DNA of 64,000 bases, taken from the NCBI GenBank assembly GCA_005502925.1, contig SCPD01000011.1, positions 148,187 to 212,186 on the forward strand, given 5' to 3'. Below, piece after piece: positions 28,402 to 38,639 of the stretch (within the stretch, counting starts at the first letter, position 1; each line of letters starts with the position of its first letter). The notes under the pieces are model-generated. The model searched no databases. It was not told the origin of the DNA and worked only from the letters and a program-made list of their open reading frames with translations. Source of the DNA: Rhizobiales bacterium Y(2018) (GTDB taxonomy: Bacteria > Pseudomonadota > Alphaproteobacteria > Rhizobiales > Aestuariivirgaceae). The position numbers and the translations under genes are program-made.

Positions 28402-28416
28402 GTTCTCTTTATGTTC
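28402..28416. promoter_or_regulatory. Candidate LexA (SOS) box between ssb and ridA
   Basis: GTTC-TCTTTAT-GTTC matches the alphaproteobacterial LexA box exactly. It lies in the 191-base gap between the divergent ssb (start 28272) and RidA-type gene (start 28464), 48 bases before the latter. In several alphaproteobacteria ssb is SOS-regulated, so ssb is the more likely target although the box is nearer to the RidA gene. Confidence 0.6.
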
Positions 28417-28463
28417 CAGAAGCAAGCGCTATAAGGGCTGTCCCGTCGAAATAGGAGATTCCC

Positions 28464-28856
28464 ATGCTGAAGCAGATCGAGACCGATGCCGCCCCGAAGC
28501 CCTTCTCCAATTACGCCCAGGCGATCGAAGTGGCGCCGGGCGCCCGCCATCTGTTCGTCGCCGGCCAGGTCGGCGCCGATCCGGCGACCGGCAAAATTCC
28601 TGAAAGCGCCGAAGAGCAGCACCGGCTCGCCTGGGCCAATGTGCTGGGTATCTTGAAGGCGGCCGGCATGGACCATCGCGCCATCGTCGACGCGCGGGTC
28701 TTCATCACCGATCGCTCACAGATCGGACTTTACCGGCAGGTACGGGATGAGATTCTGAAGGGCCACAAAGCGGCGGCGACCTTGCTGGTGGTCGCGGGCC
28801 TGGCCGATCCCAGGCTGGTCGTCGAGGTTACCGTCATAGCAGCGGCCCCGGTCTGA
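28464..28856 (+). CDS. RidA family protein
   Basis: A 130-residue protein of the RidA/YjgF/UK114 family, which hydrolyse reactive enamine and imine intermediates of amino-acid breakdown and assemble as trimers in the cytoplasm. AGGAG precedes the ATG by eight bases. Visible are FSNYAQAIEV, HLFVAGQVGADPATGKIP and ADARVFITD with the arginine that fixes the substrate carboxylate. Assignment to the exact RidA subfamily is not attempted. Confidence 0.88.
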   Translation: MLKQIETDAAPKPFSNYAQAIEVAPGARHLFVAGQVGADPATGKIPESAEEQHRLAWANVLGILKAAGMDHRAIVDARVFITDRSQIGLYRQVRDEILKGHKAAATLLVVAGLADPRLVVEVTVIAAAPV

Positions 28857-28892
28857 GTTCGACAGGAGCCGCATCCAAATTCGGGGTGAAGA

Positions 28893-29036
28893 TCAGCCGC
28901 GGACGAAGGGCTTGAACAGAGAGAAGCTCTTCGGCTCGGCGCCGTTCTTCGCAGTTGCAACATTAGCCGGATGCTTCTGATCCTGCATCATGGCCGCGTT
29001 GTAAACATTTGAATAAGCTTCAAAAATCCAGTTCAT
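28893..29036 (-). CDS. Small 47-residue protein opposite the LysR regulator
   Basis: An open frame of 47 codons, starting with MNWIFEAYSNVYNAAM and ending FSLFKPFVRG. It has an excellent ribosome binding site (AGGAG, seven bases before the ATG), codon use with third-position GC like genuine genes, and a sensible place: divergent from the LysR regulator gene across a 120-base gap that contains a LysR-type operator. No signal peptide; it is amphipathic with two aromatic ends. No family is recognised. It may be the regulator's main target. Confidence 0.6.
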   Translation of the reverse strand: MNWIFEAYSNVYNAAMMQDQKHPANVATAKNGAEPKSFSLFKPFVRG

Positions 29037-29129
29037 GATCAATCTCCTTTTTTTGTTCTAGGCAATCTCGGTATGGGTGGAAGATAGTCAATTCGCGCTT
29101 GCACCACAAACGGCATTATCCTACGCTAT

Positions 29130-29148
29130 CTGTAAGGAAAACTTACAG
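29130..29148. promoter_or_regulatory. LysR-type operator between the small gene and the regulator
   Basis: A perfect inverted repeat CTGTAAG-GAAAA-CTTACAG whose core TAAGGAAAACTTA has the T-N11-A form bound by LysR-type regulators. It sits nine bases before the regulator's start codon, in the divergent gap with the 47-residue gene, as expected for autoregulation plus control of the divergent gene. Confidence 0.6.
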
Positions 29149-29156
29149 GACAGCCC

Positions 29157-30077
29157 ATGGCCCGGCGCCTGCCGTCACTCAACGCCTTGCGCGCCTTCGA
29201 GGCCGCCGCCCGGCATGAAAGCTTCACCAATGCCGCCGTGGAGCTGTTCGTGACCCATGCGGCGGTGAGCCGGCATATCCGCGAATTGGAGGAATGGCTC
29301 GGCACCGACCTCTTCAACCGCACCGGCCGGGGCGTCGAGCTGACCGATGCCGGCCGCCGCTACGGCGCCCGTCTCACCCCCCTCTTCGACAATATGGCGG
29401 AAGCGACAATCGAGGCCGCGGCCCAGGGCAAGGTGCGCAGCCTCAATGTCTCGGTCGAGCCCTCGATCGCGTCGCGCTGGCTGGTGCCGCGCCTCGGCCG
29501 CTTCAACGAGCTTCATCCCGATATCGAGCTCAATATCGATCCCGAGAACCGCCTGGTCGACTTCCGCTCCGATAAAGCCGATCTCGGCATCCGCTACGGC
29601 CTCGGCCGCTGGCCCGAAGTCGAGATCCAGAAGCTCATCTCGGATGTCGAGATCTTCCCGGTCTGCAGCCCGCGCCTCCTCAAAGGCCCGCTCAGCCCCG
29701 GCGATCTCGCCGACTACAATCTCTTGCATGAGAGCCGTAAGCAATATTGGACCGACTGGCTGCACGCGGCCGGCATCAAGGGCGTAGAGGACTGGCGCGG
29801 CACCGTCTTCCAGGGCCATCTCGCCATCGAGGCGGCGGAAGCGGGCCAGGGCTTCGCGCTCGGCGACATGATCCTGTGCACCGACGCCATGGCGGCGGGC
29901 CGGCTGGTGCGCCCCTTCGCCCTCGACATCAAAGATCATGGCGGCTACTTCATCGTACGCGCCAAAGGGTCTAAGGAATCAGCCCCGGCGCGCGCCTTCC
30001 GCGAGTGGCTGCAGGCCGAAATGGCCGAAACCCAGCGGAAGTTCGCGAGCATCAAGAGCGCGTCCACGAAGAAATAG
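29157..30077 (+). CDS. LysR family regulator, GcvA-like
   Basis: A 306-residue transcription factor with the GcvA-type N-terminus RRLPSLNALRAFEAAARHESFTNAA, a winged helix-turn-helix around residues 5-62 (HAAVSRHIRELEEWLG) and a periplasmic-binding-like sensor domain from about residue 92 (SVEPSIASRWLVPRLGRF, KADLGIRYG). GcvA proteins act on glycine cleavage or beta-lactamase genes in other bacteria; here no such gene is close, so the ligand is open. AGGA precedes the ATG. A likely operator overlaps its leader. Confidence 0.88.
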   Translation: MARRLPSLNALRAFEAAARHESFTNAAVELFVTHAAVSRHIRELEEWLGTDLFNRTGRGVELTDAGRRYGARLTPLFDNMAEATIEAAAQGKVRSLNVSVEPSIASRWLVPRLGRFNELHPDIELNIDPENRLVDFRSDKADLGIRYGLGRWPEVEIQKLISDVEIFPVCSPRLLKGPLSPGDLADYNLLHESRKQYWTDWLHAAGIKGVEDWRGTVFQGHLAIEAAEAGQGFALGDMILCTDAMAAGRLVRPFALDIKDHGGYFIVRAKGSKESAPARAFREWLQAEMAETQRKFASIKSASTKK

Positions 30078-30084
30078 GCCACCT

Positions 30085-30462
30085 ATGCCCAGAAAGAAAT
30101 ATGACTGCCTGAAGTGCCCCGGCTATTGCTGCTCCTATCCGGTCGTCGAGGTGAAGGACCGTGATGCGGCGCGCATCGCCAAACATTTCGACCTCCCCTT
30201 GAAGGATGCCGAGAAGAAATACTTCAAGTCCGCTTATGGCTATAAGCGCGTGATGCGGCGCAAGAAGGATAAGTTCTTCGGCCGCATCTGCCAGTTCTTC
30301 GACACCGAGGCCCGCCGCTGCACCATCTATGAAGCCCGTCCCTGGGCCTGCCGCGACTATCCCGGCAAGGACAATTGCGGCTATTGGGACTTCCTCGCCT
30401 TCGAGCGCAACGCCCAGGAAGACGACACCTACGTGTCGACGACGTTCCACAACGAAAGATGA
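30085..30462 (+). CDS. YkgJ-type cysteine-cluster protein
   Basis: A 125-residue protein with eight cysteines in two groups, CLKCPGYCCSYP near residue 8 and CQFFDTEARRCTIYEARPWACRDYPGKDNCGYW from residue 72, the pattern of the YkgJ/UPF0153 family of predicted zinc- or iron-binding cluster proteins. The ATG follows the LysR stop by seven bases, and its stop overlaps the start of the HisD-like gene (ATGA), so it is coupled with that gene. The family's activity is unknown; a metal-supply role for the zinc enzyme next to it is only a guess. Confidence 0.8.
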   Translation: MPRKKYDCLKCPGYCCSYPVVEVKDRDAARIAKHFDLPLKDAEKKYFKSAYGYKRVMRRKKDKFFGRICQFFDTEARRCTIYEARPWACRDYPGKDNCGYWDFLAFERNAQEDDTYVSTTFHNER

Positions 30463-31784
30463 CGGCTGCCGTCAATTTCGTGAGGCTCGGCGGGCTTTCG
30501 GCGGAGGAGCGCCGCCGTTGCCTTGCCCGCACCGAAAGCGATCTCAGGCCCTATCTCGAGAAAGTGGCGCCGATCGTCGACGCGGTGGCCGCCGAAGGCG
30601 ATGAGGCGGTAGCCCGCTTCACCCGCCAGTTCGACAAGGCGCCGGTCGCCGCCGACACCCTTGCGGCGACGCCGGAGGATCTCGTCCGTGCACGGAAATC
30701 GCTCAGGCCCGACATCACCGAGGCCATCGCCTACGCCGCCCATAACATCACCAAGTTCCATCAGCAGCAGAAGCCTGAGGAGATGTGGCTCACCGAGATC
30801 GCGCCTGGCGCCTTTGCCGGTGACCGCATCGGCCCCATCGCCTCGGTTGCCTGTTATGTGCCGCGCGGCAAAGGCTCGTTTCCGAGCTCGGTGATGATGA
30901 CCTGCATCCCGGCCAAGGTGGCGGGCGTCGACAAGATCGCCATCGTCACCCCGCCCGGCCCCGACGGCGCGATCGATGCCGCCACGCTGGTCGCCGCCGC
31001 AGCGGCGGGCGTGTCCCAAGTCTTCAAATGCGGCGGCGCCCAGGCCGTCGCCGCCGTCGCCTATGGCACACGGACGATCCCCCGTTGCGCCAAGATCGTC
31101 GGACCGGGCAGTCCCTGGGTGGTCGCCGCCAAGCGCCTCGTCGCCGATCGCATCGACACCGGCACGCCGGCGGGTCCGAGCGAAAGCATCATCTTCGCCG
31201 ACGAGACTGTGGACGGCCGCCTCGCCGCCCTCGATCTTCTCATCGAAGCCGAGCATGGCGATGATTCATCCGCTTGGCTCGTCACCCATGTGCCGGCGGT
31301 GGCGGAAGCCGCGCGCGCCGTGTTGCCCGAACTCCTGAAGGAGATGAGTCCCGAGCGCGCCAGCTATGCCGAAGCCGTGCTGAGAGGGCCGCAAGGCGGC
31401 ATCCTGCTTTGCCCCGATGCGGAAAGCGCCATCGCCTTCGTCAACGACTATGCGCCCGAGCATCTGCAGATCCTGAGCCTCGATCCCAAAGCCTGGTTGC
31501 CGTCCTTCAAGAATGCCGGCGAGATCCTGCTCGGCGAATACACGCCCTCGACGCTCGGCAATTTCGTGCTCGGGCCCAATCACGTCCTGCCGACCGGCGG
31601 CTGGGCCAGGACGGCCTCGCCGCTTTCGGTTTTCGACTTCATGAAGCGCACCTCGATCGGCCATGTGACGCGCGAGGGATATGACGCGCTCGCCCGCCAG
31701 GCCCGTGTGATCGCGAACTACGAGGGCTTCGACGCCCACGCCAATGCGGTGTCCGAAACTCGGATCAAATACCTTAAGACATAA
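30459..31784 (+). CDS. hisD: Histidinol dehydrogenase homologue with altered zinc ligands
   Basis: A 441-residue HisD-family protein. Conserved parts are VACYVPRGKGSFPSS, TIPRCAKIVGPGSPWV, AGPSES and the catalytic Glu-His in APEHLQI. Of the four zinc ligands known for Escherichia coli HisD, two histidines remain (H266 in EAEHGDDS, and DAHANAV near the end), but Gln259 is Glu263 and Asp360 is Asn368 here. No other his gene is nearby; the gene is coupled to the YkgJ-like gene behind a LysR regulator. It may be a HisD-like dehydrogenase of another alcohol, with the true hisD elsewhere. ATG overlaps the preceding stop. Confidence 0.82.
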   Translation: MTAAVNFVRLGGLSAEERRRCLARTESDLRPYLEKVAPIVDAVAAEGDEAVARFTRQFDKAPVAADTLAATPEDLVRARKSLRPDITEAIAYAAHNITKFHQQQKPEEMWLTEIAPGAFAGDRIGPIASVACYVPRGKGSFPSSVMMTCIPAKVAGVDKIAIVTPPGPDGAIDAATLVAAAAAGVSQVFKCGGAQAVAAVAYGTRTIPRCAKIVGPGSPWVVAAKRLVADRIDTGTPAGPSESIIFADETVDGRLAALDLLIEAEHGDDSSAWLVTHVPAVAEAARAVLPELLKEMSPERASYAEAVLRGPQGGILLCPDAESAIAFVNDYAPEHLQILSLDPKAWLPSFKNAGEILLGEYTPSTLGNFVLGPNHVLPTGGWARTASPLSVFDFMKRTSIGHVTREGYDALARQARVIANYEGFDAHANAVSETRIKYLKT

Positions 31785-31922
31785 TTTTTTCCTACTGAGA
31801 CGCCTTGTCGACTGTGACTAATAGGCCGCAGTTTGGCACAATATCACCCAAGCTATCGGCGCGGATTGACGGCGCGGAACAAATCGGACATTTTTCGAGC
31901 AGGGCCATTCGGGAAACTACTA

Positions 31923-32615
31923 ATGCTTAGGAAATTCTTACTCACAACGTCGGTTCTCATCTCGACGGTTTCGTTCGCGCAGGCGGCCGATATCGAGCCG
32001 GTCGCGGCCTTCGACTGGACTGGTTTCTATGTCGGCGCGCATGTGGGCTATGGCGATCCCTCCTTCGACGGCGTCTACGATACCGGCGAAAACGACGACG
32101 AAGATCGCTCCTTCGCGGACGACATCGATGCCGACGGCATTCTCGGCGGCCTCCAGGCCGGCTACAATTACCAGATCGACAGCATCGTCCTGGGTATCGA
32201 GGCGGATATCAGCTTCACGGATTTCTCCGGCGACACCGAGGATGAGAACCCCGACGAAGAGGATGGCATCAAGGCAGATGTCGATTTCCTTGCCTCGTTG
32301 CGCGCCCGCGCCGGCTTCGCCGTCGATAATGTGCTCCTTTATGCGACGGGTGGCGTCGCCTATGCCGACGGCGAATTCGAGTTCAAGGACGATGGCGACG
32401 ATGCCGGCTCGATCGACATCGACGACTTCGGTTATGTCGTCGGCGGCGGCATTGAATGGGCCGCGACCGAGCAGACGAGCCTGCGCCTGGAAGGTCTCTA
32501 TTACGGCTTCGGCAAGGAAAGAGATATGGACGATATCGATGACGGCGATGAAGACGACTTCATCGAGCTCAAAGATGTCGCGGTGGTCCGTGCCGGCGTA
32601 AACTGGCGTTTCTAG
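31923..32615 (+). CDS. Outer-membrane beta-barrel protein, Omp25/31-like, with acidic loops
   Basis: A 230-residue protein with a signal peptide (1-22, ending SFAQA-ADI) and the family opening DWTGFYVGAHVGYG; alternating amphipathic strands lead to a terminal AGVNWRF with the aromatic end needed for barrel insertion. Length is normal for the eight-stranded Omp25/Omp31/LomR group. Four loops are very rich in aspartate and glutamate (for example DTGENDDEDRSFADDID, DMDDIDDGDEDDF), which could bind divalent cations at the surface. The 138-base gap before it has no clear promoter. Confidence 0.85.
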   Translation: MLRKFLLTTSVLISTVSFAQAADIEPVAAFDWTGFYVGAHVGYGDPSFDGVYDTGENDDEDRSFADDIDADGILGGLQAGYNYQIDSIVLGIEADISFTDFSGDTEDENPDEEDGIKADVDFLASLRARAGFAVDNVLLYATGGVAYADGEFEFKDDGDDAGSIDIDDFGYVVGGGIEWAATEQTSLRLEGLYYGFGKERDMDDIDDGDEDDFIELKDVAVVRAGVNWRF

Positions 32616-32630
32616 AACATCTGATTCTTA

Positions 32631-32688
32631 GAGCCCTTCCCGTTTTGATCGAATCGTTCCGATTCGATCGGAACGGGAAAAAGGGCTC
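32631..32688. repeat. Long imperfect palindrome after the porin gene
   Basis: A 58-base hairpin: GAGCCCTTCCCGTT and TTGATCGAATCG pair with CGATTCGATCGG and AACGGGAAAAAGGGCTC around a TTC loop, with a few wobble pairs and a small bulge. It begins 15 bases after the porin stop and may also end its transcript. With the next palindrome 16 bases away it forms a tandem array, of the type of dispersed repeats common in rhizobia. Confidence 0.7.
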
Positions 32689-32704
32689 GAATACATATAA
32701 TCTT

Positions 32705-32752
32705 GAGCGCTTCCTTATCGCCAAAGTCGAGCAACTTTGGCGGGAAGCGCTC
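32705..32752. repeat. Nineteen-bp-stem palindrome abutting the AraC gene stop
   Basis: Arms GAGCGCTTCC and CGCCAAAGT (separated by TTAT) pair perfectly with ACTTTGGCG and GGAAGCGCTC around a six-base loop. Its last base is also the last base of the TAG stop of the AraC-like gene, which ends too early. It may be the cause of that truncation, or a terminator. Confidence 0.7.
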
Positions 32753-33387
32753 TAGGAACTGGAGCCGAGGCTGGCGAGCTCAGCGGCGCGTTTGCGCCAG
32801 GCGAGGAGCGACAGGCCCGTCTCGGCGCGGAAATGGCGGGTGAGGCTGCGGCGGCTCATCCCGGCGATAAGCGCCCAGTCGTCCAGTCCGCGGCGCTCGC
32901 CTTTCGTCACGATGGCATTGCAGAGACGGACGAGACGGGCATCGCGCGGCATCGGCAGTGTGAGCTCCGCATCGTCGGCACGCGTCATCTCATCGACGAT
33001 CAGCGCGGCAATATGGCCGCCGCGTCCTGCCTCGTCATAGTCGGCCGGCTCGCCCGCCAGCGCTTCGATCGCCGCGGCCAATAAGGCCGAGGTGATGATG
33101 ACCTTGCAGTGCTCCGGCAGCACCGCCGCTGCAGCGGGCTCGACATAGGCGCTGCACATCGCCACCGCGCCGCGCATGCCGACATCGTGATCGAGACCCG
33201 GCGGGATCCACAAGGCATGGCCGCGCGGCACATACCAGGCGCCGCGCTCGGTCGTCGCCACCATCAGCCCCTGGGACGCGGTAAGGATCTGGCCGCGGGA
33301 ATGATGGTGCCAGTCGGTGCTCTCGCCATCCGCATAGAGCTGAGCATGGATGGTGACCAGGCGTGTGCCCTGCTCGAAATCACCCAT
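32752..33387 (-). CDS. AraC family regulator, C-terminally truncated
   Basis: A 211-residue protein with an AraC-type cupin N-terminus (DWHHHSRGQIL, RGHALWIPPGLDHDV) and the first helix-turn-helix of the DNA-binding domain (DDWALIAGMSRRSLTRHFRAETGLSLLAWRKRA). The protein then stops with LASLGSSS, whereas the family continues for about 45-50 residues with the second helix-turn-helix. The stop lies exactly at the edge of a palindromic repeat. It is divergent from an MFS gene at 33454, the usual target arrangement. It may be non-functional or a half-site binder. Confidence 0.72.
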   Translation of the reverse strand: MGDFEQGTRLVTIHAQLYADGESTDWHHHSRGQILTASQGLMVATTERGAWYVPRGHALWIPPGLDHDVGMRGAVAMCSAYVEPAAAAVLPEHCKVIITSALLAAAIEALAGEPADYDEAGRGGHIAALIVDEMTRADDAELTLPMPRDARLVRLCNAIVTKGERRGLDDWALIAGMSRRSLTRHFRAETGLSLLAWRKRAAELASLGSSS

Positions 33388-33453
33388 CAGTTTGGCCCGA
33401 TTTCCTCTCGTTCTGGCCCCATACGATATATCGGGCCAGCTAGGTTGCGCAAT

Positions 33454-34617
33454 ATGACCAACGCCCGCCGCACCATCCTGTTCGTCAATGCCGCGCATGC
33501 TCTTACCCACTATGTGATCCTGATCTTTCCGACCGCCGTGATCGCCATCAGCCTCGAATGGCAGCTCGGTTATGGCGAGCTGGTTCCCCTCGCCACCGGC
33601 TGTCTCGTTGCCTATGGGCTGCTCGCTTTGCCCGCCGGCTGGCTGGTCAATGTCGTGGGCCCGGAGCGGCTTCTCGCCGCCTTCTTCGCCCTCACCGGAC
33701 TGGCCTGCTTTCTGGTTGCCGCGGCGGGGTCATGGCTCATGCTCGGTCTTGCGCTTCTGCTCCTCGGCGCCGCCGGAGCGATCTATCATCCGGTCGGGCT
33801 CACCCTCCTCACCTCGGTATCCGCCAGGCTCGGACATGACCTCTCGATCAACGGTGTCTGCGGCAATATTGGTGCTGCGGTGGCGGCCGCCGGAACCGCG
33901 CTCGTCACCTCGCTCCTTGGCTGGCGCTCGGCCTTCATCGGTCCTGGCCTCGCCGCTCTGCTCCTGGCCGCTCTCTTCGTCGCCACAAGCCGCACCCGGC
34001 AAGCCGCCGGCGCGGAACAGGCGCCGACCCATTCTTCGCAGAGCCTCCCGGTCCACAATGTCACGCTCGCTATTTGCACCATCCTCTTGGCCTTCCTTGT
34101 TGGCGGCGTGACCTACAACATCGTCACCGTGGCCCTGCCCAAGATCATCGATGAGCGTTACGCCGGCGCATTGCCGCTCATCGGCACCGGCGCGCTCGCG
34201 ACCCTCATTCTCATCTGCGGTGCGCTCATGCAGCTCGCCGCCGGCCGCCTCATCGACCGGCTGTCGCTCGCTTCCCTGTTCGTCATTCTCTCCGGCCTTC
34301 AGCTGATCGGTCTTGCTTTGGCCTGGCTCGCCGATGGTCATTGGGTGCTGATCGGCCTCGCTTTGACCATGGCGGCGATCTACGGCCAAGTGATCGTCGA
34401 CGATGCCTTCGTGGCACGTTATGTGCCGGAGCGTTTGCGGGGACGCGCTTATGGCGTCAGCTATTTCCTGGGCTCCGCCGTCAGCGCGGCGGCCATTCCC
34501 ATGATGGGCGTGCTCTACGGGCAAGGCGCTGGCTTCACCCCGGTCCTCGCCCTCACCGCGGCCTGTGGCGTGGCGCTGTTCGCTTGCGCCCTGGGCTTCC
34601 GTTATGCGGTGAGATGA
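33454..34617 (+). CDS. MFS transporter
   Basis: A 387-residue inner-membrane protein with about twelve predicted helices. The N-terminus FVNAAHALTHYVILIFPTAVIAI and GAAGAIYHPVGLTLLT fit sugar- or drug-efflux-type major facilitator proteins such as the fosmidomycin-resistance group; the inter-domain loop around residue 190 is hydrophilic. It is divergent from the AraC-like gene across 66 bases, which implies control by it. The frame is open far upstream, but the chosen ATG starts the membrane-like part. Substrate unknown. Confidence 0.83.
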   Translation: MTNARRTILFVNAAHALTHYVILIFPTAVIAISLEWQLGYGELVPLATGCLVAYGLLALPAGWLVNVVGPERLLAAFFALTGLACFLVAAAGSWLMLGLALLLLGAAGAIYHPVGLTLLTSVSARLGHDLSINGVCGNIGAAVAAAGTALVTSLLGWRSAFIGPGLAALLLAALFVATSRTRQAAGAEQAPTHSSQSLPVHNVTLAICTILLAFLVGGVTYNIVTVALPKIIDERYAGALPLIGTGALATLILICGALMQLAAGRLIDRLSLASLFVILSGLQLIGLALAWLADGHWVLIGLALTMAAIYGQVIVDDAFVARYVPERLRGRAYGVSYFLGSAVSAAAIPMMGVLYGQGAGFTPVLALTAACGVALFACALGFRYAVR

Positions 34618-34647
34618 TTGTTGCAATCTTGCCTCAAAAAATCGAAA

Positions 34648-34735
34648 CCCCGCCGCGCACATGGGCGCCGGCGGGGCACTCGATCATTCGAGATTTTCTT
34701 CGAAGTCTATTCCGGTAGTTATACCGGTAATTTTC
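34648..34735 (+). terminator. Cluster of hairpins after the MFS gene
   Basis: Three perfect stem-loops follow each other: CCCCGCCG/CGGCGGGG (34648-34676), CTCGA/TCGAG (34679-34692, followed by ATTTTC) and CCGGTA/TACCGG (34712-34727, followed by TAATTTTC). The last two have short T tracts on the plus strand, so they probably end the MFS transcript. The remainder of the 384-base gap up to 35001 has no clear gene except the small frame at 34838-34894. Confidence 0.55.
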
Positions 34736-34837
34736 GAGGCTCTGGAATTGCCCAGCTTAGGCACTCCGCCCTCGCATGAGGTTTTCAATTGTTATGTGAG
34801 CGGCCTGATCAGTGTCAATTAGTGCTGCAGCGCGCTG

Positions 34838-34894
34838 TCAGAGCCGTGACTGCGAGACCTGCCGCAGTCGAAGAAGGTGACCCGGCGGATTCAT
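34838..34894 (-). CDS. Possible 18-residue leader-like open frame
   Basis: A frame of 18 codons (MNPPGHLLRLRQVSQSRL) preceded by a strong GGAGG ribosome binding site and, about 65 bases further up, TTGACA with a GATAAA -10-like box 19 bases later. No gene in the same direction lies downstream, so it is not a leader of anything visible in the window. It could be a small protein gene, an sRNA gene or chance. Confidence 0.25.
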   Translation of the reverse strand: MNPPGHLLRLRQVSQSRL

Positions 34895-35001
34895 GCCTCC
34901 CTCCTTTTTGGTGAGTTTCTGTCATCAATCTCACGACCGATGATGTCTTTTATCTTGGTCCTCTACCCCGCGATGTCAAGTCAAAAGGCCCGTCACGCGT
35001 G

Positions 35002-35361
35002 TCACGATTTGCGATAGGCGCGGCTGGAAACCGAGATTGAGTTTTTCGCCGGATCGCGCGCATTGGCGAACACATAACCCTGACCTTGATGGAGAGCGCT
35101 GAACACCAGCCCCTTCTGTGCGCAGTCGGCACAAAAAGCCTCGACATCCTCGACATCGAAAACAAGCTTGACCTGAGACTGGCCGGCTTTCTGTGCCCGC
35201 CCGGCCTGATGGATCATCAGCCGTGCTCCGCCATCGGCCGCGACAAGTTCCACGATTCGATCGCCCTCTTCCCTGTGCGCCTTGAATCCGAAGAATTTTT
35301 CATAGAACGCTACGATTTGTTCCATGTCCATTGCGTAGAGAATGATCCGGTTCAGGGGCAT
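35002..35361 (-). CDS. VOC (glyoxalase-like) family protein
   Basis: A 119-residue protein with the usual small VOC pattern RIILYAMDMEQIVAFYEKFFGF, the central RLMIHQAG and VKLVFDVEDVEAF, and YVFANARDPAKNSISV. The final strand has DPAKN where family members with metal use DPxGN. It may be a non-catalytic binding protein or a lyase; the substrate is not predicted. It is a different subtype from the VOC gene at 9324. Convergent with the MFS gene. Confidence 0.8.
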   Translation of the reverse strand: MPLNRIILYAMDMEQIVAFYEKFFGFKAHREEGDRIVELVAADGGARLMIHQAGRAQKAGQSQVKLVFDVEDVEAFCADCAQKGLVFSALHQGQGYVFANARDPAKNSISVSSRAYRKS

Positions 35362-35540
35362 CTGGATTGTTCCTTCTGGTATCCACGTCGAGTTCGCCGC
35401 GCTCCAGGCGCCTTGGACACCATTTCTTGCCCTGTGGACAGCGGAATTTCACCCTTGTGCATAGCGGTCAAGCTGCTGACATGTTCTGGCGCTTGAAGGG
35501 GGCAGCATGCCGTCTTCGGGTGCTCATCGAGCTTGCCCGC

Positions 35541-35555
35541 GTTCTCTATTTGGTC
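35541..35555 (+). promoter_or_regulatory. uvrA: Near-match SOS box before uvrA
   Basis: GTTC-TCTATTT-GGTC differs from the LexA box GTTC-N7-GTTC by one base and resembles the box near ssb (GTTC-TCTTTAT-GTTC) over most of its length. It ends 13 bases before the uvrA start codon. uvrA is SOS-controlled in many alphaproteobacteria, which supports the call despite the mismatch. Confidence 0.45.
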
Positions 35556-35568
35556 TAGTCAAAACCCC

Positions 35569-38496
<2,928 letters not shown>

Positions 38497-38509
38497 CTCC
38501 GACGGATTC

Positions 38510-38632
38510 ACCCTCACCCTTGAGGTGCGAGCGAAGCGAGCCTCGAAGGGCGTGGTGCCGCGTTCTCGCTCTATCCTGATGGATGCTTCGAGGGCCGCTT
38601 CGCGGCCACCTCAGCATGAGGAGATATGAAGG
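38510..38632. repeat. Palindrome-rich intergenic repeat between uvrA and the MFS gene
   Basis: The gap between the convergent uvrA and MFS genes holds nested symmetries: TGAGGTGCGAGCGAAGCGAGCCTCGA near the left end, GGCCGC-TTC-GCGGCC at about 38594-38608, and outer arms ACCCTTGAGGTG and CACCTCAGCATGAGG facing each other. This wording of bases occurs, as I recall, as a dispersed repeat in many rhizobial genomes. It may double as a two-way terminator. Confidence 0.6.
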
Positions 38633-38639
38633 ACTTTGC

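Noticed and set aside
31865..31905. TTGACG box before the porin gene as a promoter.
   Set aside because: The partner at 17 bases (CATTTT) is a poor -10 box and no better pair is in the gap.
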